Shown here piece by piece: positions 56,730 through 64,000 of a stretch of DNA of 64,000 nucleotides. The DNA lies in the NCBI GenBank assembly GCA_902579985.1, contig CACHIV010000001.1, positions 186,001-250,000 of the forward strand. The letters are read 5' to 3'. The notes beneath the pieces are model-generated. The model saw nothing but the letters and a program-made list of their open reading frames with translations, did not search any database and was not told the DNA's origin. Made by a program: the position numbers and the translations under genes. The stretch is from an uncultured Pelagibacteraceae bacterium (GTDB lineage: Bacteria; Pseudomonadota; Alphaproteobacteria; Pelagibacterales; Pelagibacteraceae). How positions within the stretch are numbered: the first letter of the stretch is position 1; each line of letters opens with the position of its first letter.

Positions 56730-57874
56730 TTTTTATAAATTTTTCCTAAATAAATTTCTAAAAACTTTTTATTTTTTACTAATACTTTTAAAATGATATT
56801 TCTAAAAATTATGGTTAAAGGATTAGATAAATGAAATACAAACTGATTAAATTTTGATCTTATGTTAACCATTTTGATTTTATAAACTCTATTTTTAAAA
56901 AAATTACTCTCCTTACTATTTTCTATACTCCTAAATAATTCATAAGCACCCTCTATTGATTGAGATGCACCTTGAGCAAATGAAGGTGGAAAAGCAAAAA
57001 AAGCATCACCAATTAAATGAATATTATTATTTTGTATTCTATAGAAATTATCACTAACAAACACTGGAAATATTTTTAGTTCTTTAAGATTATCTAAATA
57101 TTCTCTCTTTTTTAAAGGAATTTTTTTTAAAACCTTTTGGATAAAAATATCATCACTGAAAAATGAGTAATTTTTTTGCTCCTCTTTAGAAAGATTATAT
57201 TTCATGAGTGCTATAAAATTTAAGTCTCTATTTGGTTCCACAGGATAGACTACCTGATGAAAATCTGGGCCCAAGAACAATGAGATATTTTTATTATCTA
57301 TAATTTTAGTAGAATTAGGCAGCACTCCTCTAATTGCCAATGTATTATTATATTTGGGTAAAATTTGATTATTTGAAATAAGATTTTTACTTTTTGAGAA
57401 AACTCCATCTGAAATAATTAAATAATCACATTCAAAAGTTTCATTGTTTTCAAAACTAAGTTTGATTAATTGATTTTGTTGCTTTATCTTTGAAATATTA
57501 TAGTTAGTTTTTATCTCCTTTTCTAAATTTCTCTTTAAAAAATTTAATAGAGTAGATCTTTTTAAAGTAGTGTATTTACAGTCTTCTGAATTGAAATCTG
57601 AGATATTTAATTCACAAATTTTATTTAAGCTTTTAGTCGTATAAAAACTAATTTTCTCTGGATTAAATTTTTTGTCATTTTGTAATTTATCAAATCCAAT
57701 TTCATTCAAAAGTTTGACACTATTCACTGATAATTGAATTCCATAACCCTTATCTAAATCAATTAAATTACTTCTTTCATAGATTGTTATTTGATAATTT
57801 AAACTTCTTTTAAATAGATTAGCAATGAATAATCCTGATATTCCAGCTCCAATAATAGCTACTTTTTTCATCAA
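56726..57874 (-). CDS. FAD-dependent aromatic-ring monooxygenase-like protein
   Basis: A 382-residue flavoprotein of the PHBH fold. It has the FAD motif AIIGAGISGLFIANLFKR with the acidic end of strand 2 (IYERS), the DG motif CDYLIISDGVFS and the second FAD/ribose GD motif IHLIGDAFFAFPPSFAQGAS. It resembles salicylate or kynurenine hydroxylases and UbiH-type enzymes, but the substrate is unknown. It overlaps the mutY stop by 4 bp, so it is in the mutY transcript, and its stop tetramer is shared with ccrM. Confidence 0.85.
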   Translation of the reverse strand: MMKKVAIIGAGISGLFIANLFKRSLNYQITIYERSNLIDLDKGYGIQLSVNSVKLLNEIGFDKLQNDKKFNPEKISFYTTKSLNKICELNISDFNSEDCKYTTLKRSTLLNFLKRNLEKEIKTNYNISKIKQQNQLIKLSFENNETFECDYLIISDGVFSKSKNLISNNQILPKYNNTLAIRGVLPNSTKIIDNKNISLFLGPDFHQVVYPVEPNRDLNFIALMKYNLSKEEQKNYSFFSDDIFIQKVLKKIPLKKREYLDNLKELKIFPVFVSDNFYRIQNNNIHLIGDAFFAFPPSFAQGASQSIEGAYELFRSIENSKESNFFKNRVYKIKMVNIRSKFNQFVFHLSNPLTIIFRNIILKVLVKNKKFLEIYLGKIYKN

Positions 57875-58851
57875 ATTTTTTCCAAATATTTAAATACTTT
57901 TTTTGTAAATGACGGCAGCGTATAATTATCTAATTTTTTTTTATCGATCCAATAAGATAACGGAAATTTTTGGTTATTTTTTAGATATTGAATTTTTATA
58001 TTCATATTCATATTAGACATTTTAAAGTTCAAATTTTCATTAAAATTTTTGGGTTTATGTAACTCTTTCATAGGAAATATTCTTAAATTTTTTAAGAAAT
58101 TAAACTTAGTATTTTTAATTAATAAATAGCTTTGATTTTTTTTATAAACTTTAAGTATAAAATATTTTTTTTTATTTTTCTTAACTCTCTTTGATAAATT
58201 AAAATCTTTCTTTTTGTAAGATTTACAGTTTATTGAGATAGGACATTGATTGCATAAAGGATTTTTTGGTTTACAAATTAATGCCCCTAACTCCATTAAC
58301 GCTTGAGCATAATCATTAGATCTTAATGAAGTTCCAAATATAGATTTTTTTAGTATAAGATTATCTTTTTGAATTTCTCTATCTTTTTTTAGATAAAGGT
58401 ATCTTTTTAAAACTCTTTCAATATTCCCATCTAAAGGAATAAAAGGTTCATTAAAAGCTATAGCCATAATTGCGCTTGCAGTATAATTGCCAATTCCAGG
58501 TAAAGATTTTAATTCATCGTAATTTTTAGGAATTTTTCCATTAAAATCTTTTATAATTAACATTGCTGTTCTTTTTAAATTTATAGCCCTAGAATAATAT
58601 CCAAGTCCTTCCCAAAATTTTATTAATTTTTTTTCTTCAACATTTGCAAGTTCAATTAAAGAAGGTAAATTTTTTATAAATCTATTAAAAAAAGGAATAA
58701 CTGTTGCAACCTGAGTTTGTTGTAACATAAATTCACTTACTAATGTATAATATTGTTTTTTTTGTGAAGTTACTTTTTTTCGCCATGGTAAAGATCTTTT
58801 ATTTATATCATACCATTTAAGAATTTTTTTTGTTATTATCTTTTCTTTCAT
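57871..58851 (-). CDS. mutY: A/G-specific adenine glycosylase MutY
   Basis: MutY removes adenine paired with 8-oxoguanine. The 326-residue protein has LPWRKKVTSQKKQYYTLVSE, the catalytic-region EFMLQQTQVATVIPFF, the HhH LPGIGNYTASAIMAIAF with catalytic aspartate nearby (PLDGN), and the 4Fe-4S loop C-x6-C-x2-C-x5-C (CKPKNPLCNQCPISINC), then a NUDIX-like 8-oxoG recognition domain. The frame is open to 58896; ATG 58851 is preferred, placing the start back to back with the next gene. Confidence 0.95.
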   Translation of the reverse strand: MKEKIITKKILKWYDINKRSLPWRKKVTSQKKQYYTLVSEFMLQQTQVATVIPFFNRFIKNLPSLIELANVEEKKLIKFWEGLGYYSRAINLKRTAMLIIKDFNGKIPKNYDELKSLPGIGNYTASAIMAIAFNEPFIPLDGNIERVLKRYLYLKKDREIQKDNLILKKSIFGTSLRSNDYAQALMELGALICKPKNPLCNQCPISINCKSYKKKDFNLSKRVKKNKKKYFILKVYKKNQSYLLIKNTKFNFLKNLRIFPMKELHKPKNFNENLNFKMSNMNMNIKIQYLKNNQKFPLSYWIDKKKLDNYTLPSFTKKVFKYLEKI

Positions 58852-59340
58852 ATGCAATTTAAAAATAATAGTAAGCAGAGATTCAGAAGCATTCAAGGAT
58901 TAAGATCTTTTAAAGACACTTTGCCAAAAAATATTAAAAAGGTCATTAGTAAAAAAGGCCATATTTATTCTGAAACATTAAACAACTGGAAATACATAGT
59001 GGGTAATAATCTATTTCAAGTTTGCTATCCAAAATCTTTTAAAAATTCAAATAGGTTTGGCGTCAGTACTTTGCTTATAATGGTAAAGAGAGGTCATGAG
59101 GTTGATCTGGAGTATTCTAAAAAAGAGATAATAGATAGATTAAATAGTTTTTTTGGATACTCTGTTATTAAAAAACTTAGGTTTACAAGCTTTGATAATG
59201 AAGTAAATCTCAAGTCTAAAATATATGCTCAAGAAAACAATGTGACAAATAATAAATATAGAAAAAAAATTAATGGTGTTACAAATACGAAAATTAAAAA
59301 ATCATTAATTAAATTAATAAGAGTATTTAAAGAAAAATGA
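58852..59340 (+). CDS. DUF721/DciA-like protein (candidate DnaB helicase loader)
   Basis: A 162-residue basic protein with the DUF721 pattern: WKYIVGNNLFQVCYPKSF, a strand-rich LLIMVKRGHEVDLEYSKKEI, and LNSFFGYSVIKKLRF. The DciA family loads DnaB in many bacteria lacking DnaC; its role here is inferred. It sits in the conserved alphaproteobacterial order mutY-DUF721-dsbA-smc. Its ATG abuts that of mutY (CATATG), and its stop overlaps the next start as ATGA. Confidence 0.78.
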   Translation: MQFKNNSKQRFRSIQGLRSFKDTLPKNIKKVISKKGHIYSETLNNWKYIVGNNLFQVCYPKSFKNSNRFGVSTLLIMVKRGHEVDLEYSKKEIIDRLNSFFGYSVIKKLRFTSFDNEVNLKSKIYAQENNVTNNKYRKKINGVTNTKIKKSLIKLIRVFKEK

Positions 59341-59912
59341 AAAAAATATTTATATTTTTAATATTATTTTTTGGAACGACTCATAATCTTAATGCTGAAA
59401 TTAAAAGAATAGTTTCAGGTAATGAAAATGCAAAAATAACAATCATTGCTTATGAGTCTCTAACTTGTAGCCATTGTGCGAATTTTCATAAAGATATTTA
59501 TCCTCAGCTAAAAAAAGAATATATAGATACAGGCTTAGCTAAAATAGAATTTAGACATTTTCCTTTAGATATAGCTGCTTTTAATGCTTCCAAAATTGTT
59601 CAATGTAAACAAGATCAAAGTTTAAAAATTTTAGAAAGCCTATATTCTAATCAACAAACCTGGATAAAGGGAAATTCTATAGAAGAGATAAATAAAAGTT
59701 TAAGAGAATTTATTGAAAAAGAAGGCTTCAAAGTGGATTTTGAAAAATGTATAAATAATAAAGAAATAGAAGACTTTGTTTTAAACGATCGAATCGAAGG
59801 AACTAAAAATTTCAAAGTAAATGCTACTCCTACGATAATAATTAATAATAAAAAGTTTGAGAAATCTTTAAATTACAAAAATTTGAAAAAAACTTTAGAA
59901 AAACTGATATAA
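59337..59912 (+). CDS. DsbA-like thiol-disulfide oxidoreductase
   Basis: A 191-residue exported protein with a signal peptide (about 1-20, cleavage near NLNAE), a thioredoxin fold and the active site TCSHC, then RHFPLDIAAFNAS and the cis-proline loop NATPTIII. It resembles alphaproteobacterial DsbA/BdbD-type thioredoxin_4 proteins for disulfide formation in the periplasm. Overlap with the DUF721 gene (4 bp) and 8-bp gap to smc indicate one operon. Confidence 0.88.
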   Translation: MKKIFIFLILFFGTTHNLNAEIKRIVSGNENAKITIIAYESLTCSHCANFHKDIYPQLKKEYIDTGLAKIEFRHFPLDIAAFNASKIVQCKQDQSLKILESLYSNQQTWIKGNSIEEINKSLREFIEKEGFKVDFEKCINNKEIEDFVLNDRIEGTKNFKVNATPTIIINNKKFEKSLNYKNLKKTLEKLI

Positions 59913-59920
59913 GTTAATCC

Positions 59921-62317
59921 ATGGAGTTTAAAAAAATCCAACTGAATGGATTCAAATCATTTGCTGAGAAGACCGATTTTTTAATTGAAAAAGGGCTTAC
60001 AGGAATAGTTGGGCCTAACGGTTGTGGAAAGTCAAACATTGTTGAGTCTTTAAGGTGGGTCATGGGAGAAACTTCTGCAAAAAGTATGAGAGGATCTGGA
60101 ATGGAGGATGTTATTTTTTCTGGAACTTCAAATAAAGCTTCAAAAAATATCGCTGAAGTTTCTGTAAGTTTAACTAATGATAGTCATGATGGTCCAATTA
60201 AATATAAAGATTTAGATCAAGTTGAAGTAAGAAGAAAAATTGAAAAAGATAAAGGCTCTAAATTTTTTATCAATGATAAAGAAGTTAGAGCTCGAGATGC
60301 ACAAATGTTTTTTGCTGACTTATCTACCGGTGCTCACTCACCTTCCATGATAAGCCAAGGACGCATTGGAGCATTAGTAACTGCAAAACCTACGGATAGA
60401 AGAGCTATTTTGGAAGAGGCAGCTAATATTTCAGGATTACATGTAAGAAGACATGAGGCTGAACTAAGATTAAATGCGGCTGAAAATAATTTAAAAAGAG
60501 CTGATGAATTAAGAAAACAACAAGAAAAACAGCTAGCTAATCTTCAAAAACAGGCTGAAGAAGCCACAAAATACAAAATGATTTCAGAAGAAATTAAAAA
60601 AATTGAGGCTGGTTTGTATTATTTAAAATTACTAGATATTGATAATGAAATTAAAATTGAAAGTGAAATTAATACCGAAGCTGAAGATGAAGTAGCTGGC
60701 TTTAATAATAAAATATTTGAGATTGAAAAAATAATTAAATCTGAAACTGATAAAATTACTCCTTTAAGAGAAAAAAATATAGAAAATCTATCAAAAATAC
60801 AAAGGCTTAATTTAGAACTTCAAAGTCTTGATGAGGAAAATACTAGAACACAAGATGAAATAGAGAATATTAAAAAATCTCTTAAAACATCAGATGAAGA
60901 TATTGATAGAGAAAAAGGAATAATTATTGATGCTAACTCAAATGAAAAAAGACTCAAAGAAGAAAAAAATGAACTTATAGAGGTTGATTCAAAATATTTT
61001 GATACTGAAAAAAAATCGAATGAGGACTTAAATACTTCAAAAGAAAAATTAAAAATTGAAATAGATAAAGTTAAAGAGTTAATTAATTTAAAAAAAAATG
61101 AAGAAGCAATCTCTGTTCTTAATAATTGTAAAATAATAATTGAAGAATATGCTGAAAGTTATAGTAAAAATCAAAATATAAAAAAAGAATCTATCAAAAG
61201 AAATGAAAGAATAAATATTATAGAAAAAGAAATAGAAAGTTGGAAAAATTTATTATCTAATTCAGAAAAAATGGTAAATCAACTAACTGAGAGAAAAAAT
61301 AAATTTAATTTACAATTAGAAAAACTAGATAATCAACCAAAATTACAAGCAGAAAAGAAAGGTAAAATTTCTGAAAGTCTAAGAATTTCTGAAATAGAAA
61401 AAGTTAATAATGAAAAAATTATTAATAATACTGATGAGAAAATAGAAAATTTAAGAACTCAACTTAATGAAGTCCAAGAACAATCAATTCAAATCAGAGA
61501 AAGAAAAGCTAGTTCTGGAGCAACTATAGAAGGATTAAAAAAACGTAAAGATGATCTGTTGGAAAGAGTTCTGTCCGAACTTAATATTAATGAAAGTAAT
61601 ATTCTAGAAAACTCTAATTTAAACGGTGTTGAGGATTTACCTGATGCAGTTACACAAGAAGAAACTTTAGATAAAAAAAAAAGAGAGAGAGAGAAACTTG
61701 GTTCAGTTAATTTACGAGCAGATGAAGAGACAAATACTTATAAAATTGAAATAAAAAAAATGGAGCAGGATAGAGAAGATCTGGTTTCAGCAATAATAAA
61801 ACTTAAAGAAAGTATTAATGAACTTAATCAAAAAGGAAGAATAAAACTTTTAGAAGCTTTTGAAAAAGTTAATAGAAAATTTAATGAAGTATATACAAAA
61901 TTATTTAATGGAGGAAGTGCTAAACTAGAATTAGTAGACTCTGAAGATCCACTCGAAGCTGGTCTTGAAATGTTAGTAAGTCCTCCTGGTAAAAGACTTC
62001 AATCGATAACTTTATTATCTGGAGGGGAACAAGCTTTAACCGCACTATCTCTTATTTTTGCGGTATTTTTAACTAATCCATCTCCAATATGTGTTCTAGA
62101 TGAAGTTGATGCTCCACTAGATGATGCAAATGTCACGAGATTCTGTGGCCTTTTAGAGGAACTAATTAAAATAACAAATACAAAATTTGTAATCGTAACT
62201 CATCATGCTTTAACAATGTCAAAAATGAATAAACTTTATGGAGTTACAATGCCTGAAAAAGGAATTAGTCAATTAGTAGCTGTTGATTTACAAAAAGCTG
62301 AGAGTATGGTCGCTTAA
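59921..62317 (+). CDS. smc: SMC-family chromosome segregation ATPase, very short and without a visible hinge domain
   Basis: Both SMC head halves are intact: Walker A GPNGCGKSN at residues 31-39 and a full N-head to about 190, then signature LLSGGEQAL near 700 and Walker B VLDEVDAPLDD near 728. The whole protein is only 798 residues, against about 1150-1190 for a usual bacterial SMC. The middle (about 190-590) is almost all charged coiled coil, with no glycine-rich globular hinge; where it should lie there is only a short helical stretch around LINLKKNEEAISVLNNCKI. Known SMCs dimerise through the hinge, so the complex here must differ. No frameshift is seen. Confidence 0.93.
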   Translation: MEFKKIQLNGFKSFAEKTDFLIEKGLTGIVGPNGCGKSNIVESLRWVMGETSAKSMRGSGMEDVIFSGTSNKASKNIAEVSVSLTNDSHDGPIKYKDLDQVEVRRKIEKDKGSKFFINDKEVRARDAQMFFADLSTGAHSPSMISQGRIGALVTAKPTDRRAILEEAANISGLHVRRHEAELRLNAAENNLKRADELRKQQEKQLANLQKQAEEATKYKMISEEIKKIEAGLYYLKLLDIDNEIKIESEINTEAEDEVAGFNNKIFEIEKIIKSETDKITPLREKNIENLSKIQRLNLELQSLDEENTRTQDEIENIKKSLKTSDEDIDREKGIIIDANSNEKRLKEEKNELIEVDSKYFDTEKKSNEDLNTSKEKLKIEIDKVKELINLKKNEEAISVLNNCKIIIEEYAESYSKNQNIKKESIKRNERINIIEKEIESWKNLLSNSEKMVNQLTERKNKFNLQLEKLDNQPKLQAEKKGKISESLRISEIEKVNNEKIINNTDEKIENLRTQLNEVQEQSIQIRERKASSGATIEGLKKRKDDLLERVLSELNINESNILENSNLNGVEDLPDAVTQEETLDKKKREREKLGSVNLRADEETNTYKIEIKKMEQDREDLVSAIIKLKESINELNQKGRIKLLEAFEKVNRKFNEVYTKLFNGGSAKLELVDSEDPLEAGLEMLVSPPGKRLQSITLLSGGEQALTALSLIFAVFLTNPSPICVLDEVDAPLDDANVTRFCGLLEELIKITNTKFVIVTHHALTMSKMNKLYGVTMPEKGISQLVAVDLQKAESMVA

Positions 62318-62324
62318 AAATAGA

Positions 62325-62600
62325 ATGTCAGATAATCAATTTAAAACTCGCTTAGAAATTGCAAAATCTAAAATTTTAAGAAGAAATTCAAATAAAGATA
62401 AAAATAGACCCTCCTCAATTGGGGTTGCATTCAAAATGAGTACTGAATTAGTGTCAGCAGTTGCAGTTGGGACAATTATTGGGTTTATTTTAGATAAGAC
62501 CTTTGGTACTAAACCATGGTTAATATTAATATTTTTTTTTGTAGGAGTAATTGCTGGAATAGCTAATGTAATTAAATCTGCAAAAAATATGCAAAAATAG
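62325..62600 (+). CDS. atpI: ATP synthase accessory protein AtpI (AtpZ/AtpI family)
   Basis: A 91-residue protein with a basic N-terminus and two membrane spans (about 37-57 and 62-82). The motif GFILDKTFGTKPWLILIFFF and the GxIAGI turn match the AtpI/AtpQ group that aids assembly of the c-ring. The frame is open to 62283 within smc; the ATG at 62325, 7 bp after the smc stop, is the sensible start. It heads the F0 genes. Confidence 0.88.
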   Translation: MSDNQFKTRLEIAKSKILRRNSNKDKNRPSSIGVAFKMSTELVSAVAVGTIIGFILDKTFGTKPWLILIFFFVGVIAGIANVIKSAKNMQK

Positions 62601-62609
62601 ATAAATTTT

Positions 62610-63344
62610 ATGGCGGCAAATCCAATGAGTCAATTCGAAGTTTATAGAATTGGTCCAGAAATTAAAATAGGTGCTTTTGATATTTCTTTCACAAATGCAA
62701 GTTTGTTTATGGTTATAAGTTCCATTGCAATTTTAATCATCTTTAATTTAGGATCTAAAAAAAATTTAATCTTACCTAATAAAATTCAGCTCTTAGCTGA
62801 ATTAAGTTATATTTTTGTCTCAAAAATGATTAGTGATACAGCTGGCTCAAAAGCAAAACCTTATTTTGCTTTTATATTTTCCTTATTTATGTTCGTTCTA
62901 TTTTGTAATATGTTTGGAATGATTCCTTATACTTTTACTGTAACTAGTCATATTATTGTAACTTTTGTTCTAGCAGCATTTATTTTTATTGGTGTAACAA
63001 TTGTTGGATTTGTTAAACATGGACTCGGTTATCTAAAACTATTTGTGCCTAGTGGAGTGCCGATAGTGCTACTTCCACTTATAGTAATTATTGAAATTAT
63101 ATCATATTTGAGCCGACCTGTTAGTTTATCTGTTAGACTTTTTGCTAATATGATGGCTGGACACACTATGATGAAAGTTTTCGGAGGCTTTGTAATAAGC
63201 CTTGGAATAGTCGGTGGATGGCTTCCACTGAGTTTTTCAGTTGCTTTAACTGGCTTGGAGATATTAGTTGCTTTTCTTCAAGCATATGTTTTTGCAATTT
63301 TAACATGTATCTATTTAAATGATGCATTAAATTTACACCATTAA
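62610..63344 (+). CDS. atpB: F0F1 ATP synthase subunit a, AtpB
   Basis: Subunit a forms the proton half-channels next to the c-ring. The 244-residue protein has five to six membrane spans and the essential arginine in PVSLSVRLFANMMAGH, with LEILVAFLQAYVFAILTCIY near the C-terminus. The start MAANPMSQFEVYRI is the usual alphaproteobacterial form. It lies 9 bp after atpI, followed after 18 bp by atpE. Confidence 0.97.
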   Translation: MAANPMSQFEVYRIGPEIKIGAFDISFTNASLFMVISSIAILIIFNLGSKKNLILPNKIQLLAELSYIFVSKMISDTAGSKAKPYFAFIFSLFMFVLFCNMFGMIPYTFTVTSHIIVTFVLAAFIFIGVTIVGFVKHGLGYLKLFVPSGVPIVLLPLIVIIEIISYLSRPVSLSVRLFANMMAGHTMMKVFGGFVISLGIVGGWLPLSFSVALTGLEILVAFLQAYVFAILTCIYLNDALNLHH

Positions 63345-63351
63345 TTAACAT

Positions 63352-63357
63352 AGGAGG
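63352..63357 (+). promoter_or_regulatory. Strong Shine-Dalgarno of atpE
   Basis: AGGAGG, five bases before the atpE ATG. It is a full consensus site where most genes in this window have weak or none, and fits the need for many c-subunits per complex. Confidence 0.85.
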
Positions 63358-63362
63358 ATATA

Positions 63363-63590
63363 ATGGAATTAGAAGCAGCAAAAATGATCGGAGCAGGTTT
63401 AGCAGCTATTGCTCTAGCTGGTGCCGGAGTTGGTATTGGAATAATATTTGGAAACTATTTGTCTGGAGCGATGAGGAATCCATCGGCAGCTCAAAAACAG
63501 TTTCCTAATTTGCTTTTAGGCTTTGCTCTAGCAGAAGCAACAGGATTATTTGGTTTAGTAGTTGCGTTAATCATTCTTTTTGCATTTTAA
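63363..63590 (+). CDS. atpE: F0F1 ATP synthase subunit c, AtpE
   Basis: The 75-residue c-ring subunit: two membrane helices joined by the polar loop AMRNPSAAQKQFP. The glycine-rich first helix (AGAGVGIGIIFG) sets ring packing, and E58 in LAEATGLFG is the ion-carrying carboxylate. The residues next to it do not show the Na+-binding pattern I know, so a proton ring is likely. It has the strongest ribosome-binding site in the window. Confidence 0.97.
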   Translation: MELEAAKMIGAGLAAIALAGAGVGIGIIFGNYLSGAMRNPSAAQKQFPNLLLGFALAEATGLFGLVVALIILFAF

Positions 63591-63595
63591 ATTTA

Positions 63596-64000
63596 ATGAT
63601 TAAAAAAATATTTTTTCAGACGATATTTTTTAATTTCTTTTTTTTAAAAGAAGTTTTTGCAGCTGAAAGTGTAGGTATGCCTCAATTAAATCCTGAGTTT
63701 TGGATTTCTCAAATATTCTGGCTTACAATTACTTTTGGTATTTTGTATATAATTTTATCGAAGTTAATACTACCAAAAATAAGCGCAAATTTAGAATTAA
63801 GAAAATCTTTGATACAAGAAAATATAGAAGCGGCAGAAGCACAGAGAAAAGATAGTGAAACTAAATTAAAAGATTATGATGAAATTGTCTTAAAAAGTAA
63901 AATTGAAGCAAATAATATTTTCAATGATGCAAGAGAAAAAGTACTTAAAAATATTAATGTTAAAAAAGAAAATTTAGACAAACAAATTGATGAAGAAATA
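63596..64000 (+). CDS. F0F1 ATP synthase subunit b' (AtpF'/AtpG), cut by window edge
   Basis: From the ATG at 63596, 135 codons stay open to the right edge. The product has a hydrophobic N-terminal stretch, the segment MPQLNPEFWISQIFWLTIT that opens b/b' membrane helices, a span to about residue 60, and then a charged stalk coiled coil. Position directly after atpE is the place of b' in alphaproteobacteria. The N-terminal extension of about 20 residues ending in VFAAES looks like a cleavable signal, as in some b' subunits. Confidence 0.88.
   Translation, partial: MIKKIFFQTIFFNFFFLKEVFAAESVGMPQLNPEFWISQIFWLTITFGILYIILSKLILPKISANLELRKSLIQENIEAAEAQRKDSETKLKDYDEIVLKSKIEANNIFNDAREKVLKNINVKKENLDKQIDEEI

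Noticed and set aside
59921..62317. SMC shortened by a frameshift or early stop
   Set aside because: Both ATPase half-sites are in one open frame and the C-terminal signature and Walker B are intact, so truncation by mutation does not explain the length. An in-frame assembly deletion remains possible.
1..64000. CRISPR arrays, insertion sequences, prophage or integrases
   Set aside because: No regularly spaced direct repeats, transposase or integrase motifs were seen on either strand.

Overview
The window is a strongly AT-rich, very compact alphaproteobacterial chromosome segment, most likely from the SAR11 / Pelagibacterales group or a close relative. This rests on the extreme A+T and lysine/isoleucine/asparagine-rich proteins, overlapping or abutting genes, and alphaproteobacterial gene neighbourhoods: yqeY-dnaG-rpoD, mutY-DUF721-dsbA-smc, a CcrM-type GANTC methylase, petABC, and an EnvZ/OmpR pair. 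There are no insertion sequences, prophages or CRISPR arrays. Taxonomy is inferred, not proven.

Layout. (1) 1-13121, minus strand: division and cell-wall (dcw) cluster in transcription order mraZ-ftsZ-rsmH-ftsL-ftsI-murE::murF-mraY-murD-ftsW-murG-murC. murC runs off the left edge. ftsZ sits second instead of last, and MurE and MurF are one polypeptide. A sigma70-like promoter overlapped by three TGGGN boxes lies upstream of mraZ. (2) 13361-17748: RNase P RNA, an N-acetylmuramoyl-alanine amidase, mlaA-mlaC, a CAT-anticodon tRNA (probably tRNA-Ile2), a membrane sulfatase-fold protein and an aberrant tRNA-Val(GAC). (3) 17759-21888 minus: yqeY-dnaG-rpoD, divergent from carAB (22015-26410). (4) 26407-39865: a 2OG-oxygenase-like and an ELM1-like gene, trxB with a small CxxC/His-rich membrane protein, an aspartate aminotransferase, uvrB, a FolM-like reductase, folB, a frameshifted uvrC, pgsA, ilvE, a MarR-OmpR-EnvZ trio and ubiK. 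(5) 39913-45927 plus: lgt, midA-like, pgeF, prs, rplY, pth, ychF. (6) 45904-48466 minus: cytochrome bc1 (petABC). (7) 48554-55537: trmL, hemF, greA, then cca, tRNA-Gln, ispE and a TPR protein on the minus strand, then a uracil-DNA glycosylase-like gene and rnhB. (8) 55659-64000: ccrM, a flavin monooxygenase, mutY, a DciA-like gene, a DsbA-like gene, a very short SMC, and the start of the F0 ATP synthase operon (atpI, atpB, atpE, atpF').

Almost everything is housekeeping: wall synthesis and division, replication, repair and segregation, translation, respiration and ATP synthesis. The points of most interest are an SMC with no visible hinge domain, a tRNA-Val with lost tertiary contacts, uvrC broken at an A8 tract, the MurE-MurF fusion, displaced ftsZ, loss of DnaG zinc ligands, GANTC sites in the ccrM promoter region, and convergent genes that share stop-codon tetramers. 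I did not find a multi-gene system that is clearly new.
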